A DNA stretch of 64,000 nucleotides, taken from the NCBI RefSeq assembly GCF_000008545.1, contig NC_000853.1, positions 572,465-636,464 of the forward strand, in the 5' to 3' direction. Shown here in pieces: positions 1 through 13,063 of the stretch (position 1 is its first letter; the number at the start of each line of letters is the position of its first letter). Both the position numbers and the translations under genes were made by a program. The notes under the pieces are model-generated. The model was not told the DNA's origin, searched no databases, and saw nothing but the letters and a program-made list of their open reading frames with translations. Source of the DNA: Thermotoga maritima MSB8. Its GTDB lineage: Bacteria; Thermotogota; Thermotogae; Thermotogales; Thermotogaceae.

Positions 1-1908
1 GATGTCGAGTTTTCCAAGCTGGGACTCCGGAACGATGAACGCCACGGTGTTGTACTCCCCGCTCTTCATTCCCTGTATGATCATGTCGATGTTCACTCCC
101 ATCTGAGAGAGAGTTCTCATAATCCGTGCTGCGACACCGGGTTTGTCCGGTACATCCTTCAGAACAACCTTCGCCATACCGTCTTCAAAGGTAACCGCCC
201 TGACGATTGGATTCTCCACTTTTGTCCCCTCCCATATAAGGGTTCCACGAGTTTCTTTGTGTGCGTTCTTTATGAGAACCTTGACACCATACTTTCTCGC
301 GAATTCCGCCGCTCTCGCCTGCAGCACCTGGGCACCGTGTCTCGAGAGCTCGATCATCTCTTCCCAGGAGAGCTCTTTTATCACCCGCGCGTCTTTTACG
401 ATCCTGGGATCCGCCGTGTACACCCCGTCCACGTCTTTGTAGAGCTCACACAAATCCGCTCCCAGTGAGTAAGCGAGAGCGATCGCTGTGAGATCTGAGC
501 CACCCCTCCCAAGTGTGGTGATATCCCCCGTTTCGGTTATACCCTGAAACCCGGCGACAACGGGTATGAAATCCTGCTTCAGATACCTCGAAATGATATC
601 CGTGTTGATGTCGATGATCCTCGCTGATCCGTAACGCTTGTCGGTTATGATCTTCAGCTGATTTCCAGTGAAAGAGATCGCTTTGTAGCCTCTCTTTCTG
701 AGTGCGATGCTCATGAGAGCCACACTCTGTATTTCTCCCGTCGAGAGGAGAAGATCCAGTTCTCTCGGGTCGGGGTTTTCATCTATCGTCTTTGCGAGTT
801 CTATCAGGTGATCTGTGGTGTCTCCCATGGCGGAAAGCACGACAACGGGCTTCACACCGCTCTTCTTTCTCTTTATGATTTTCTCGGCCACTTTCTCGAG
901 TTTTTCCACATCGGAGATAGCGGCTCCACCGAACTTCATCACCACAACCGAGAACTTCTCGGCACCGCCGAGCACCTTGTATTTCGCCACTCTGAAAAGA
1001 TCCGCTATCACGGCGCTGGCGGTGGGATATCCACCCGCTCCCCTTCCCTTCAGCAGAAAATCTCCAGCGAGATCAGTTGAAACTTCTATCGCGTTGTCTA
1101 CACCATCCACGTTGAAGAACGGATCCTCTGGTGTCACTTCTCTCAAACGTACCTCGTATCTGTTTGTTGAAAAATCGAGTTCCCCGATCAGCTTCAGCTT
1201 TTTTCCGGAGCGAACGATCTCTTTTAGATACTCCGGATCTATTCTGGTTATGCCCTCGAACTGCACGCTGTTTATGCCCGGAAACCTTCCCGTTACCACA
1301 CCAGCTAAGACGGAGACCTTGTACGCCACGTCGTAACCTTCGATGTCGTTTGTGGGATCAGCTTCAGCATAGCCAAGTTCCTGTGCTTCTTTCAGAACTT
1401 CTTCGAAATGTCTTCCCTTGCTCATCTCCGTGAGGATGTAGTTCGTCGTTCCGTTCATTATTCCGCGTATCCTGGTGACTTTCTGAAAGATCAGATAATC
1501 CTGAAGGAGAGATATGATGGGAATACCCCCACCCACGGATGCCTCGAAGAAAAGCTTCCGTTTTTTTATGTACTCTGAGAACTCGTTGCCGTATTCGGAG
1601 ATGAGATTTTTGTTTGGAGTTACGACGATTCGCCCCAGCTCCAAGGCACGTCGCACAAGATCGACCGCCACATCCGTTCCACCTATTGCTTCTACAACCA
1701 CATCGCTGTTCAAAATGAGGTCATCGAAATCGAAAGCTATCTCCTCTTTCGGAACACCAAGCAGTTCGTACTTTTGAGGAGAGCGATTTATCACCTTCGA
1801 AATGATGAACTTTTCACCGATCCTTTTTTCTATTTCATTTCCTCTTTCTTTCAGTATGCGGTATATACTGCCACCCACAGTTCCAAGCCCTGCGATTCCT
1901 ACCCGCAC
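1..1908 (-). CDS. thrA: homoserine dehydrogenase-aspartate kinase fusion (3' end outside window)
   Basis: Bifunctional enzyme of the aspartate pathway: aspartate kinase makes aspartyl phosphate and homoserine dehydrogenase reduces aspartate semialdehyde to homoserine. 636 codons are visible. Residues 1-315 are homoserine dehydrogenase: an N-terminal GLGTVGG nucleotide-binding loop and a conserved stretch GYAEADPTNDIEGYD. Kinase begins near residue 318, with KFGGAA at 325 and GRGGSDLTA further on. An ACT domain begins near residue 576 (DVPDKPGV). The order is the reverse of E. coli ThrA, which is kinase first. I chose GTG at 1908 because AAGGAG lies 8 bases upstream; an in-frame GTG at 1917 overlaps that site. 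It is divergent from ilvB, so threonine/methionine/lysine and branched-chain supply sit back to back. Confidence 0.93.
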   Translation of the reverse strand, partial: MRVGIAGLGTVGGSIYRILKERGNEIEKRIGEKFIISKVINRSPQKYELLGVPKEEIAFDFDDLILNSDVVVEAIGGTDVAVDLVRRALELGRIVVTPNKNLISEYGNEFSEYIKKRKLFFEASVGGGIPIISLLQDYLIFQKVTRIRGIMNGTTNYILTEMSKGRHFEEVLKEAQELGYAEADPTNDIEGYDVAYKVSVLAGVVTGRFPGINSVQFEGITRIDPEYLKEIVRSGKKLKLIGELDFSTNRYEVRLREVTPEDPFFNVDGVDNAIEVSTDLAGDFLLKGRGAGGYPTASAVIADLFRVAKYKVLGGAEKFSVVVMKFGGAAISDVEKLEKVAEKIIKRKKSGVKPVVVLSAMGDTTDHLIELAKTIDENPDPRELDLLLSTGEIQSVALMSIALRKRGYKAISFTGNQLKIITDKRYGSARIIDINTDIISRYLKQDFIPVVAGFQGITETGDITTLGRGGSDLTAIALAYSLGADLCELYKDVDGVYTADPRIVKDARVIKELSWEEMIELSRHGAQVLQARAAEFARKYGVKVLIKNAHKETRGTLIWEGTKVENPIVRAVTFEDGMAKVVLKDVPDKPGVAARIMRTLSQMGVNIDMIIQGMKSGEYNTVAFIVPESQLGKLDI

Positions 1909-2031
1909 TTTTCTCACTCCTTGGGAAGAGTTTGTGAACATTTTAAAGGATCGATATGTTCTCATCTTATCCTAAATTTTACATTTTCATGATAAAAATG
2001 CTACTTCTAACAAAAAATTCGATTCAACAAC

Positions 2032-2060
2032 TTGACATTTTAAAGTGAGTGATATACCAT
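2032..2060 (+). promoter_or_regulatory. candidate upstream promoter of the ilv-leu operon
   Basis: A perfect TTGACA at 2032-2037 is followed after 17 bases by TACCAT at 2055-2060, a 4-of-6 match to the -10 consensus. The region is AT-rich and lies between divergent genes. A transcript from here would have a leader of about 70 bases. I see no leader peptide or T-box in it. Confidence 0.45.
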
Positions 2061-2099
2061 TCCTAAAAACCCCCCGTGATTTATTTATTATTCCAGGTC

Positions 2100-2108
2100 T
2101 GGTATAAT
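2100..2108 (+). promoter_or_regulatory. extended -10 promoter of the ilv-leu operon
   Basis: TGG followed directly by a perfect TATAAT at 2103-2108 gives an extended -10 element. No good -35 is present at 17 bases. It lies about 20 bases before the ribosome site GAGAGGAG (2121-2128), so the 5' leader would be very short. It may be an alternative to the TTGACA promoter upstream. Confidence 0.55.
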
Positions 2109-2136
2109 CATTCAATCTCCGAGAGGAGTGGTTCAC

Positions 2137-3878
2137 GTGAAGATGAAAGGTTCAAAGATGTTATTCGAAGCCCTTCTGAAAGAGGGAGTCGATACGATTT
2201 TCGGTATCCCTGGTGGTGCCATCATCAACGTATACGATGAACTCTGCAATTACGAAGATAAGATAAACTTCTATCTTTTCAGACACGAACAGGGAGCCAC
2301 ACACGCGGCAGACGGTTACGCGAGGGTCACGGGAAAGCCCGGAGTGGTCATCGTCACTTCCGGGCCAGGTGCCACGAACACGGTCACAGGCATAGCCACC
2401 GCCTACATGGATTCGATTCCGATCGTGGTGATCACCGGTCAGGTTCCCACCTCTTTCATAGGAACAGACGCCTTTCAGGAAGTGGATGTCACGGGAATCA
2501 CCATGCCCATCACCAAGCACAACCACCTCGTTACGAGTATAGAAGAACTTCCTTACGCGATAAAAGAAATGTTCTACGTTGCCACAACGGGAAGGCCGGG
2601 ACCTGTCCTTCTGGACTTCCCAAAGGATATACAAACTGCCGAGGGGGAATTCAACTATCCTGATACGGTGGAAATTCCGGGATACAAACCCACGGTGAAA
2701 GGCCATCCCAAACAGATAAAGAAGGCGGTTGAACTCTTGAAAGAATCGAAGCGCCCCGTTGTCATTGTGGGTGGTGGAGCGAATCTTTCCGGTGCCATGG
2801 ATCTTGTGAATCAGTTCATCGACAAATTCAAGGTTCCCGCTGTCAGCACGCTCATGGGACGCGGTGTGAATCCTTCCGACGAGAAGCTTTACTACGAAGG
2901 AATCGGAATGCACGGTACTTACTATGGGAACTACGCCGTGGCCAACGCAGATCTCATCATCGCCCTCGGTGTGAGATTCAGCGACAGAATCCTCGGAAAT
3001 CCCAGGACATTCGCGAAGAACGCCAGAATAGTCCATGTTGATATAGATCCCGCCGAAATCGGAAAGAACGTTCGGGTAGACGTGCCCATAGTCGGCGATC
3101 TGAAGAGTGTCCTTGAGGAATTCCTGAAGTACGAAATCGAGACGGACTTCTCGGACTGGATCGAAGAGCTCCAGGAGATAAAGAAAAAGTACCCGCTCAC
3201 CTACAAGAGGGATGGGAAGCTCATAAAACCCCAGTACGTTGTGGAAAAGGTGAACGAGGTCTTTCCAGACGACACGGTGGTCGTTGCGGATGTGGGGCAG
3301 AACCAGATGTGGGTTGCTCAGTTCTACAAGTTCAAACACCAGAGGTCTTTCCTGTGTTCCGGAGGACTCGGAACGATGGGATACGCCCTTCCCGCTGGAA
3401 TAGGAGCCAAGATAGGAGCCCCAGACAAGGAGGTTGTAGTCTTTGCCGGAGACGGCGGTTTCCAGATGAACATACAGGAGCTCATGACGATAAAAAGGTA
3501 CAACCTTCCTGTGAAGATCATCGTGATGGACAACAAAGCGCTGGGAATGGTGAGACAGTGGCAGCAGCTCTTTTTCAACTGCAGATACTCTGCCACCATT
3601 CTGTCTGACAACCCGGATTTCGCGAAGATAGCGGAAGCTGTTGGTATAAAAGCAATGAGAATAGAAAAGCCCGATCAGGTCGATGAAGCGATCGAGAAAC
3701 TCGCAAAATCCAAAGAGCCGATGCTCATTCACGCCGTCGTTGATCCCGCCGAGAACGTTCTTCCGATGGTACCACCGGGAGGAGACGTGGGAACACCGCT
3801 CATTGAAGCCCCATACGACGAAACCTTCGTGGAAAGAGTTCTGAAGGTCATCGAAGAGAGCAGGAGAGGTGATGAAAG

Positions 3879-3882
<4 letters not shown>
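2137..3882 (+). CDS. ilvB: acetolactate synthase large (catalytic) subunit
   Basis: Thiamine-diphosphate enzyme that condenses two pyruvates to acetolactate, or pyruvate with 2-oxobutyrate, the first common step to valine, leucine and isoleucine. The catalytic glutamate is at about residue 51 in RHEQGATHAADGYAR. The ThDP/metal-binding GDG lies near residue 438, followed by the DNKALGMVRQW loop. Length of 581 residues is normal for the family. Three in-frame starts exist: GTG 2128, GTG 2137 and ATG 2143. GTG 2137 lies 8 bases after GGAG (2125-2128), while GTG 2128 overlaps that site. First gene of the branched-chain operon; its stop overlaps the ilvN start (ATGA). Confidence 0.97.
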
Positions 3883-7058
<3,176 letters not shown>

Positions 7059-7070
7059 GGAGGTGGTCTT

Positions 7071-8687
7071 TTGAGTATAAAGGTCTACGATACAACGCTC
7101 AGGGACGGTGCGCAGGCCTTTGGAGTTTCTTTCTCACTCGAAGATAAGATCAGAATTGCCGAGGCACTCGATGACCTCGGTGTTCACTATCTTGAAGGGG
7201 GTTGGCCTGGCTCCAACCCGAAGGATATAGCGTTTTTTGAAGCTGTAAAAGGTATGAACTTCAAGAATCTGAAAGTGGCGGCCTTCAGTTCCACAAGAAG
7301 GCCCGACGTAAAAATAGAAGAAGACGCGAACATTCAGACCCTCATAAAAGCGGAAACACCTGTTTACACGATCTTTGGAAAGAGCTGGGATCTTCACGTG
7401 GAAAAAGCCTTGCGAACGACACTCGAAGAGAATCTGAAGATGATATACGACACAGTTTCATATCTCAAAAGATTCGCCGATGAGGTGATATACGACGCGG
7501 AACACTTCTTCGATGGGTACAAGGCGAACAGAGAGTACGCCCTCAAAACTCTGAAGGTGGCTGAAGAAGCGGGGGCTGATTGTCTCGTTCTCGCTGACAC
7601 GAACGGTGGAACGCTTCCACACGAGATCGAGGAGATCATCGAGGATGTGAAAAAGCACGTGAAAGCTCCGCTCGGAATACACGCTCACAACGATTCGGAT
7701 GTGGCGGTGGCGAATACACTCGCGGCTGTGAGAAAGGGAGCCGTGCACGTCCAGGGGACCATAAACGGCCTTGGAGAGAGATGTGGAAACGCGAATCTCT
7801 GTTCGGTGATTCCGAATCTCGTCCTCAAGATGGGTCTTGAGGTTATACCAAAGGAAAATCTGAAGAAACTCTTCGATGTGGCACACCTCGTTGCAGAACT
7901 CTCCGGAAGACCCCACATCGAGAACATGCCCTATGTGGGTGATTACGCCTTCGCTCACAAGGGAGGAGTCCATGTTTCTGCCATAAAACGCGATCCAAGG
8001 ACTTACGAACACATCGACCCGGAACTCGTGGGGAACAGAAGGATCATATCCATCTCGGAACTTTCCGGTAAGAGCAACGTGCTGGAGAAGATAAAGGAAA
8101 TGGGATTCGAAATAGATGAGTCATCGCCCAAGGTCAGGGAGATCCTCAAAAAGATCAAGGAATTGGAAGCGCAGGGGTACCACTTCGAGGGTGCGGAGGC
8201 ATCTTTCGAGCTTCTCGTCAGGGATATGCTCGGGAAAAGAAAGAAGTACTTTGAGTTTCTCGGTTTCACCGTGATGACCATAAAGAACAGGGATGAGGAG
8301 AGTTTCTCCGAAGCAACCGTGAAGGTCAGAGTCCCGGACGAAGTTGCGAAGAGACTGGGACACGACGAACCCTTTGAACACACAGCAGCGGAAGGAGAAG
8401 GACCGGTAGAAGCCCTCGACAGAGCGGTGAGAAAAGCCCTCGAGAAATTCTATCCATCTTTGAAAGACACGAAACTCACGGACTACAAGGTGAGAATCCT
8501 GAACGAGCAGGCGGGCACCAAAGCGACAACACGGGTTCTCATAGAGTCCAGCGACGGAAAGAGAAGGTGGGGAACTGTGGGCGTCTCACCGAACATCATA
8601 GAGGCTTCCTGGACCGCTCTTCTCGAATCCTTAGAGTACAAGCTTCACAAGGATGAAGAGGAGATGAGAAACGATGAGGAGAATTAA
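7071..8687 (+). CDS. cimA: (R)-citramalate synthase, alpha-isopropylmalate synthase family
   Basis: Predicted to condense pyruvate with acetyl-CoA to citramalate, the entry to the threonine-independent isoleucine route. The TIM-barrel starts with [16 protein letters not shown], the variant typical of bacterial citramalate synthases; true LeuA has [30 protein letters not shown] supplies the metal-binding histidines. The C-terminal third is the LeuA-type regulatory domain ([17 protein letters not shown]). The start is TTG at 7071 after AGGAGGTG, with no better alternative. It overlaps leuA by 14 bases. LeuC/LeuD/LeuB homologues can process citramalate. Substrate choice is inferred from subfamily motifs; a homocitrate or second isopropylmalate synthase role is less likely. 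Confidence 0.85.
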   Translation: MSIKVYDTTLRDGAQAFGVSFSLEDKIRIAEALDDLGVHYLEGGWPGSNPKDIAFFEAVKGMNFKNLKVAAFSSTRRPDVKIEEDANIQTLIKAETPVYTIFGKSWDLHVEKALRTTLEENLKMIYDTVSYLKRFADEVIYDAEHFFDGYKANREYALKTLKVAEEAGADCLVLADTNGGTLPHEIEEIIEDVKKHVKAPLGIHAHNDSDVAVANTLAAVRKGAVHVQGTINGLGERCGNANLCSVIPNLVLKMGLEVIPKENLKKLFDVAHLVAELSGRPHIENMPYVGDYAFAHKGGVHVSAIKRDPRTYEHIDPELVGNRRIISISELSGKSNVLEKIKEMGFEIDESSPKVREILKKIKELEAQGYHFEGAEASFELLVRDMLGKRKKYFEFLGFTVMTIKNRDEESFSEATVKVRVPDEVAKRLGHDEPFEHTAAEGEGPVEALDRAVRKALEKFYPSLKDTKLTDYKVRILNEQAGTKATTRVLIESSDGKRRWGTVGVSPNIIEASWTALLESLEYKLHKDEEEMRNDEEN

Positions 8688-10215
8688 GATCTTCGATACA
8701 ACGTTGAGAGACGGAGAGCAATCCCCGGGAGCTTCGATGTCGATTGAAGAAAAAGTAGAAATGGCGCTCATGTTGGAGGATCTCGGCGTCGATCTCATCG
8801 AAGCCGGGTTTCCCGTTTCATCTCCCGTGCAGTTCGAGGCTGTGAAAAGAGTTGCGAGCGCCGTTCAGAAACCCATAGTGGTGGGACTCGCAAGGTGCGT
8901 TGAAAAAGACATAGACGCAGCATACGAGGCTCTCAAGGATCGACCAAAGGACAAACGTATGATACACGTTTTCATAGCGACTTCTCCGATTCACAGAAAG
9001 TACAAGCTGAGAATGGAAAAAGAAGAGATCCTCGAGAGGATCAGAAGATACGTCGGTTACGCCAAACAGTTCTTCGACCTCGTGGAGTTCTCGGCGGAAG
9101 ACGCTTCGAGAACGGAGGTTCCCTTCCTGATAGAGGCTTACAAGACGGCGATCGAAGCCGGAGCCACTACGATCAACGTTCCGGACACGGTGGGGTACGC
9201 CCTTCCCGACGAGTTTGGAGAACTCATAAAGACTCTGAGGGAGGGTGTGCCCGGTATAGAAAACGTCGATCTCTCTGTGCACTGTCACAACGATCTCGGA
9301 CTCGCCGTGGCGAACTCCCTTGCCGCCGTTCAGAACGGAGCCACCCAGGTCGAGGTGACTTTGAACGGCATCGGAGAAAGGGCAGGAAACTGCGCCCTGG
9401 AAGAGTTCGTGATGATCCTCAAGGTGAGGAAAGACAAACTTCCCTACGAGACGGGTATAAAGACGGAGCTCATATACCCCGCTTCCAGACTCCTCACACA
9501 CATAACGGGGCTCATCCCGTCCAGAAACAAACCCATAGTGGGAGAGAACGTGTTCCTTCACGAGTCGGGAATACACCAGGACGGTGTGCTGAAACACAGA
9601 GAAACCTACGAGATCATGAAACCTTCAGATATCGGCAGGTCTTCCGAGACGCTCGTGCTTGGAAGACACTCCGGAAAACACGCCCTCAGGAAGAAACTGG
9701 AGACATACGGCATCAAACTCGACGAAGAGACTTTCCAGAAAGTGTTCGAGAAATTCACAGAACTCGCCGACAGAAAGAAAGAGGTTTACGACGATGATCT
9801 TTTCTCGATCGTCTCTGAAGTTTTGAGGGAACCCATCAACGGTTACAAACTCGTTCACTTCCATGTACACACCGGAAACACACTGCTTCCAACTGCGGCG
9901 GTCGTGCTTCAGGTTGGAAACGAGAAGAGAGAAGCAGCAGAGGCAGGAAACGGACCGGTGGATGCCATTTTCAAGGCCATAGACAAAGCGCTCGGTATAC
10001 AGCCCAAGCTCGAAGAGTACATAATTCAGGCGGTTGGAACTGGAAAGAACGCGCAGGGAGAAGTCAAACTCACGTTGAGAATAGACAACGAACTCTACAG
10101 TGGAAGGGGAGTTTCCACGGACATAGTGGAGGCCTCCGCGATAGCTTACATAAACGCGATAAACAAGTACCTCATCGCCAAAGGTCTTCTCAGAAAAAAC
10201 GGAGGTGCTGAGTGA
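8674..10215 (+). CDS. leuA: 2-isopropylmalate synthase
   Basis: First committed enzyme of leucine synthesis: condenses acetyl-CoA with 2-oxoisovalerate. The canonical [16 protein letters not shown] opens the barrel, and [20 protein letters not shown] holds metal ligands. [19 protein letters not shown] lies in the linker. The C-terminal domain ends with [20 protein letters not shown], the leucine-binding regulatory domain. Its 513 residues match the bacterial LeuA type 1 length. Sitting beside cimA, it gives paralogous acyl-transfer synthases in tandem, which probably arose by duplication. Confidence 0.96.
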   Translation: MRRIKIFDTTLRDGEQSPGASMSIEEKVEMALMLEDLGVDLIEAGFPVSSPVQFEAVKRVASAVQKPIVVGLARCVEKDIDAAYEALKDRPKDKRMIHVFIATSPIHRKYKLRMEKEEILERIRRYVGYAKQFFDLVEFSAEDASRTEVPFLIEAYKTAIEAGATTINVPDTVGYALPDEFGELIKTLREGVPGIENVDLSVHCHNDLGLAVANSLAAVQNGATQVEVTLNGIGERAGNCALEEFVMILKVRKDKLPYETGIKTELIYPASRLLTHITGLIPSRNKPIVGENVFLHESGIHQDGVLKHRETYEIMKPSDIGRSSETLVLGRHSGKHALRKKLETYGIKLDEETFQKVFEKFTELADRKKEVYDDDLFSIVSEVLREPINGYKLVHFHVHTGNTLLPTAAVVLQVGNEKREAAEAGNGPVDAIFKAIDKALGIQPKLEEYIIQAVGTGKNAQGEVKLTLRIDNELYSGRGVSTDIVEASAIAYINAINKYLIAKGLLRKNGGAE

Positions 10216-10216
10216 G

Positions 10217-11470
10217 ATGACACTCGCAGAAAAGATACTCTCTCAAAAAGCGGGAAGAAAGGTGGAACCGGGAGAATTTCTCCTTCTGGAGCCGGACATC
10301 GCTCTCGCGAACGACATAACGGCTCCGCTTGCGATAAAGAAGTTCAAGGAGTACGGTGGAAAGAAAGTGAAGTATCCAGACAGAGTGGTGCTCGTTCCAG
10401 ACCATTTCACCCCCAACAAGGACATAAAGTCCGCCATGCAGGTGAAGATGATGAGAGAATTTGCCAGAGAGCAGGGGATCGAAAAGTTCTTCGAAATAGG
10501 CAGGATGGGTATTGAACACGTGCTGCTTCCAGAAGAAGGAATCGTGAAATCCGGAGATCTCGTGGTCGGTGCGGATTCACACACCTGTACCTACGGAGCC
10601 CTTGGAGCGTTTGCGACCGGAGTGGGGTCCACCGACATCGCGGGCTTCTATCTCATAGGAAAGGTATGGTTCCGTGTCCCCGAGAGTATAAAGGTGACTC
10701 TTCGCGGGAAGTTCAAGGATCTGGTGACTGCCAAAGACCTCGTGTTGAAGCTCATCTCGATACTCGGTGTAGATGGAGCCAACTACAAGGCGATAGAATT
10801 CTCTGGACCGGGTGTGAAAGAGATCAGCATGGACGGCCGTTTTACCATTTCGAACATGGCGATCGAGGCGGGAGGAAAGACGGGACTGTTTCCGGTGGAC
10901 GAGATCACCATTGCCTACGAAAGAGAAAGAGGCATAGAAGTGGAAGAGATGTACCCGGACGAAGACGCAAAATACGTGAGAGAAGTGGAAATGGACCTTT
11001 CTGAGCTCGAACCTCAGGTTGCATATCCCTTCCTCCCATCCAACGCGAAGGACGTTTCCGAAGCTGAGAAAGAGAGAATAAAGATAGATCAGGCGGTGAT
11101 AGGAAGCTGTACCAACGGAAGGATAGAAGATCTCAGACTTGCCGCGCAGATTCTGAAGGGAAGGACAGTATCACCGGACGTTCGATGCATCATAATTCCG
11201 GGATCCCAGAAGGTTTACAAACAGGCTCTCAAAGAAGGACTCATCGACATATTCATCGACGCGGGCTGCGCCGTTTCCACGCCCACATGTGGACCCTGTC
11301 TTGGCGGACACATGGGAGTGCTCGCAGAAGGAGAGGTTGCGATCTCCACAACGAACAGGAACTTCGTTGGAAGGATGGGACATCCGAACAGCAAGGTTTT
11401 CCTGGCATCTCCTGCAGTGGCGGCGGCCAGCGCAATAAAAGGATACATCGCAGATCCGAGAAAGCTGTGA
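10217..11470 (+). CDS. leuC: 3-isopropylmalate dehydratase large subunit
   Basis: Aconitase-family [4Fe-4S] enzyme that isomerises 2- to 3-isopropylmalate with LeuD; probably also acts on citramalate/citraconate. Cluster cysteines fall at residues 298 (SCTNGR), 358 and 361 (CGPCLGG). VGADSHTCTYGALGAFATG is a conserved substrate-site segment. The 417 residues fit the short archaeal/thermophile LeuC form. I start at ATG 10217 because GGAGGTG (10201-10207) precedes it by 9 bases; an in-frame GTG at 10205 would overlap that site. Two bases separate the leuA stop and this start. Confidence 0.96.
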   Translation: MTLAEKILSQKAGRKVEPGEFLLLEPDIALANDITAPLAIKKFKEYGGKKVKYPDRVVLVPDHFTPNKDIKSAMQVKMMREFAREQGIEKFFEIGRMGIEHVLLPEEGIVKSGDLVVGADSHTCTYGALGAFATGVGSTDIAGFYLIGKVWFRVPESIKVTLRGKFKDLVTAKDLVLKLISILGVDGANYKAIEFSGPGVKEISMDGRFTISNMAIEAGGKTGLFPVDEITIAYERERGIEVEEMYPDEDAKYVREVEMDLSELEPQVAYPFLPSNAKDVSEAEKERIKIDQAVIGSCTNGRIEDLRLAAQILKGRTVSPDVRCIIIPGSQKVYKQALKEGLIDIFIDAGCAVSTPTCGPCLGGHMGVLAEGEVAISTTNRNFVGRMGHPNSKVFLASPAVAAASAIKGYIADPRKL

Positions 11471-11480
11471 GGTGATGGTG

Positions 11481-11975
11481 GTGAAGATAAAGGGAAAGGT
11501 TTTCGTTTTTGGGGACAACGTGAACACGGACGAGATCATACCGGCTAGGTACCTCAACACTTCTGACCCTCAGGAACTCGCAAAATACTGTATGGAGGAC
11601 GCGAGACCCGGCTTTGGAAGACGAGACGATATAAAAGGATCGATCATCGTGGCAGGAGAGAACTTCGGATGCGGTTCCTCGAGGGAACACGCTCCCGTTG
11701 CCATAAAGGCGGCTGGAATCTCCTGTGTCATAGCCAAGTCTTTTGCAAGGATTTTCTTCAGAAACGCTATAAACATCGGTCTCCCCATCGTCGAACTGAA
11801 AGAAGCCGACGAGTTCGAAGAGGGAGACATAGCAGAGGTGGATCTGGAAAACGGAGTGGTGAGGAATCTCACGAAAGGGAAAGAGTACAGAATAAGACCC
11901 TATCCTGAGTTTCTCATGAAGATCATGGAAGCGGGTGGATGGCTTGAATACTGTCTCAAAGAAGTGGGGGAGTGA
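11481..11975 (+). CDS. leuD: 3-isopropylmalate dehydratase small subunit
   Basis: Swivelling-domain partner of LeuC. GDNVNTDEIIPARYL at the N-terminus and GENFGCGSSREHAPVAIKAA in the middle are family hallmarks. Length of 164 residues fits the short LeuD form paired with short LeuC. Four in-frame starts compete: GTG 11472, ATG 11475, GTG 11478 and GTG 11481. The site GAGGTGAT (11469-11476) complements the 16S tail and suits 11481, giving MKIKGKVF. The exact start is uncertain by up to three codons. Confidence 0.95.
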   Translation: MKIKGKVFVFGDNVNTDEIIPARYLNTSDPQELAKYCMEDARPGFGRRDDIKGSIIVAGENFGCGSSREHAPVAIKAAGISCVIAKSFARIFFRNAINIGLPIVELKEADEFEEGDIAEVDLENGVVRNLTKGKEYRIRPYPEFLMKIMEAGGWLEYCLKEVGE

Positions 11976-11978
11976 CGA

Positions 11979-13043
11979 ATGAAGATAGCGGTTTTACCTG
12001 GAGACGGTATAGGTCCTGAAGTTGTAAGGGAAGCTCTGAAAGTGCTCGAGGTGGTGGAAAAGAAAACGGGGAAAACCTTTGAGAAAGTCTTTGGACACAT
12101 CGGAGGGGATGCCATAGACAGATTCGGTGAACCCCTTCCTGAGGAGACAAAAAAGATATGTCTGGAAGCCGACGCGATCTTCCTTGGAAGCGTCGGAGGA
12201 CCTAAATGGGACGATCTTCCTCCGGAGAAGAGGCCGGAAATAGGGGGGCTTCTTGCCCTAAGGAAGATGCTCAACCTTTACGCAAACATCAGGCCTATAA
12301 AGGTCTACAGATCGCTTGTGCATGTCTCTCCTCTGAAAGAAAAGGTGATTGGATCCGGGGTCGATCTTGTGACCGTCAGGGAACTTTCCTACGGAGTTTA
12401 CTACGGCCAGCCGAGGGGATTGGATGAAGAAAAGGGATTCGACACCATGATCTACGACAGAAAAACCGTGGAACGGATCGCGAGAACTGCCTTTGAAATC
12501 GCAAAAAACAGAAGAAAAAAGGTCACCTCCGTCGACAAAGCGAACGTCCTCTACAGTTCTATGCTGTGGAGGAAAGTTGTGAACGAAGTAGCGAGAGAAT
12601 ACCCTGATGTGGAGCTGACGCACATATATGTGGACAACGCTGCTATGCAGCTCATCCTGAAACCATCGCAGTTCGATGTGATCCTCACAACGAACATGTT
12701 TGGAGACATTCTCTCGGATGAGAGCGCGGCACTTCCTGGTTCTCTTGGTCTTCTGCCGTCCGCGTCTTTCGGTGATAAGAACCTCTACGAACCGGCAGGA
12801 GGTTCCGCTCCTGATATAGCCGGAAAGAACATCGCCAACCCGATCGCACAGATCCTCTCTCTCGCCATGATGCTCGAGCATTCCTTTGGAATGGTGGAAG
12901 AGGCAAGAAAGATAGAAAGAGCGGTTGAGCTGGTGATAGAAGAGGGATACAGAACCAGAGACATCGCAGAGGATCCAGAAAAGGCGGTTTCGACCTCTCA
13001 GATGGGAGATCTCATATGTAAAAAACTCGAAGAAATATGGTGA
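11979..13043 (+). CDS. leuB: 3-isopropylmalate dehydrogenase
   Basis: NAD-dependent oxidative decarboxylase, last leucine-specific step before transamination; in organisms with CimA it can also oxidise 3-methylmalate. Begins [18 protein letters not shown]. Substrate and metal residues lie in [14 protein letters not shown] and in [39 protein letters not shown] is the NAD-binding segment. Length of 354 residues is standard. Last gene of the nine-gene ilv-leu operon, followed at once by a hairpin and the convergent carB. Confidence 0.97.
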   Translation: MKIAVLPGDGIGPEVVREALKVLEVVEKKTGKTFEKVFGHIGGDAIDRFGEPLPEETKKICLEADAIFLGSVGGPKWDDLPPEKRPEIGGLLALRKMLNLYANIRPIKVYRSLVHVSPLKEKVIGSGVDLVTVRELSYGVYYGQPRGLDEEKGFDTMIYDRKTVERIARTAFEIAKNRRKKVTSVDKANVLYSSMLWRKVVNEVAREYPDVELTHIYVDNAAMQLILKPSQFDVILTTNMFGDILSDESAALPGSLGLLPSASFGDKNLYEPAGGSAPDIAGKNIANPIAQILSLAMMLEHSFGMVEEARKIERAVELVIEEGYRTRDIAEDPEKAVSTSQMGDLICKKLEEIW

Positions 13044-13063
13044 AGGGCCCTTCAGGGCCTTCA
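13041..13063. terminator. shared bidirectional terminator between leuB and carB
   Basis: TGAAGGGCCC-TTCA-GGGCCTTCA forms a 9-bp GC-rich stem with one bulged G. It occupies the 17-base gap between the convergent leuB and carB stops and overlaps the carB stop codon. T-rich sequence follows on both strands, though neither run is perfect, so efficiency is uncertain. Confidence 0.7.

Noticed and set aside
1909-2031. Promoter for the leftward homoserine dehydrogenase-kinase gene
   Set aside because: Several AT-rich hexamers occur (TATCAT, GATAAG), but none pairs with a -35 at 16-18 bases, so I could not choose one.
2040-2136. T-box or branched-chain leader peptide before ilvB
   Set aside because: The leader is too short for a T-box and has no run of Leu/Ile/Val codons or terminator/antiterminator pair.
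2161-3732. Long open frame on the minus strand opposite ilvB (523 codons), and similar frames opposite ilvD, leuA, leuB, ftsH and the MalG-like gene
   Set aside because: These lack ribosome sites and known domains, and use His/Arg/Val-rich composition typical of antisense frames over well-conserved genes.
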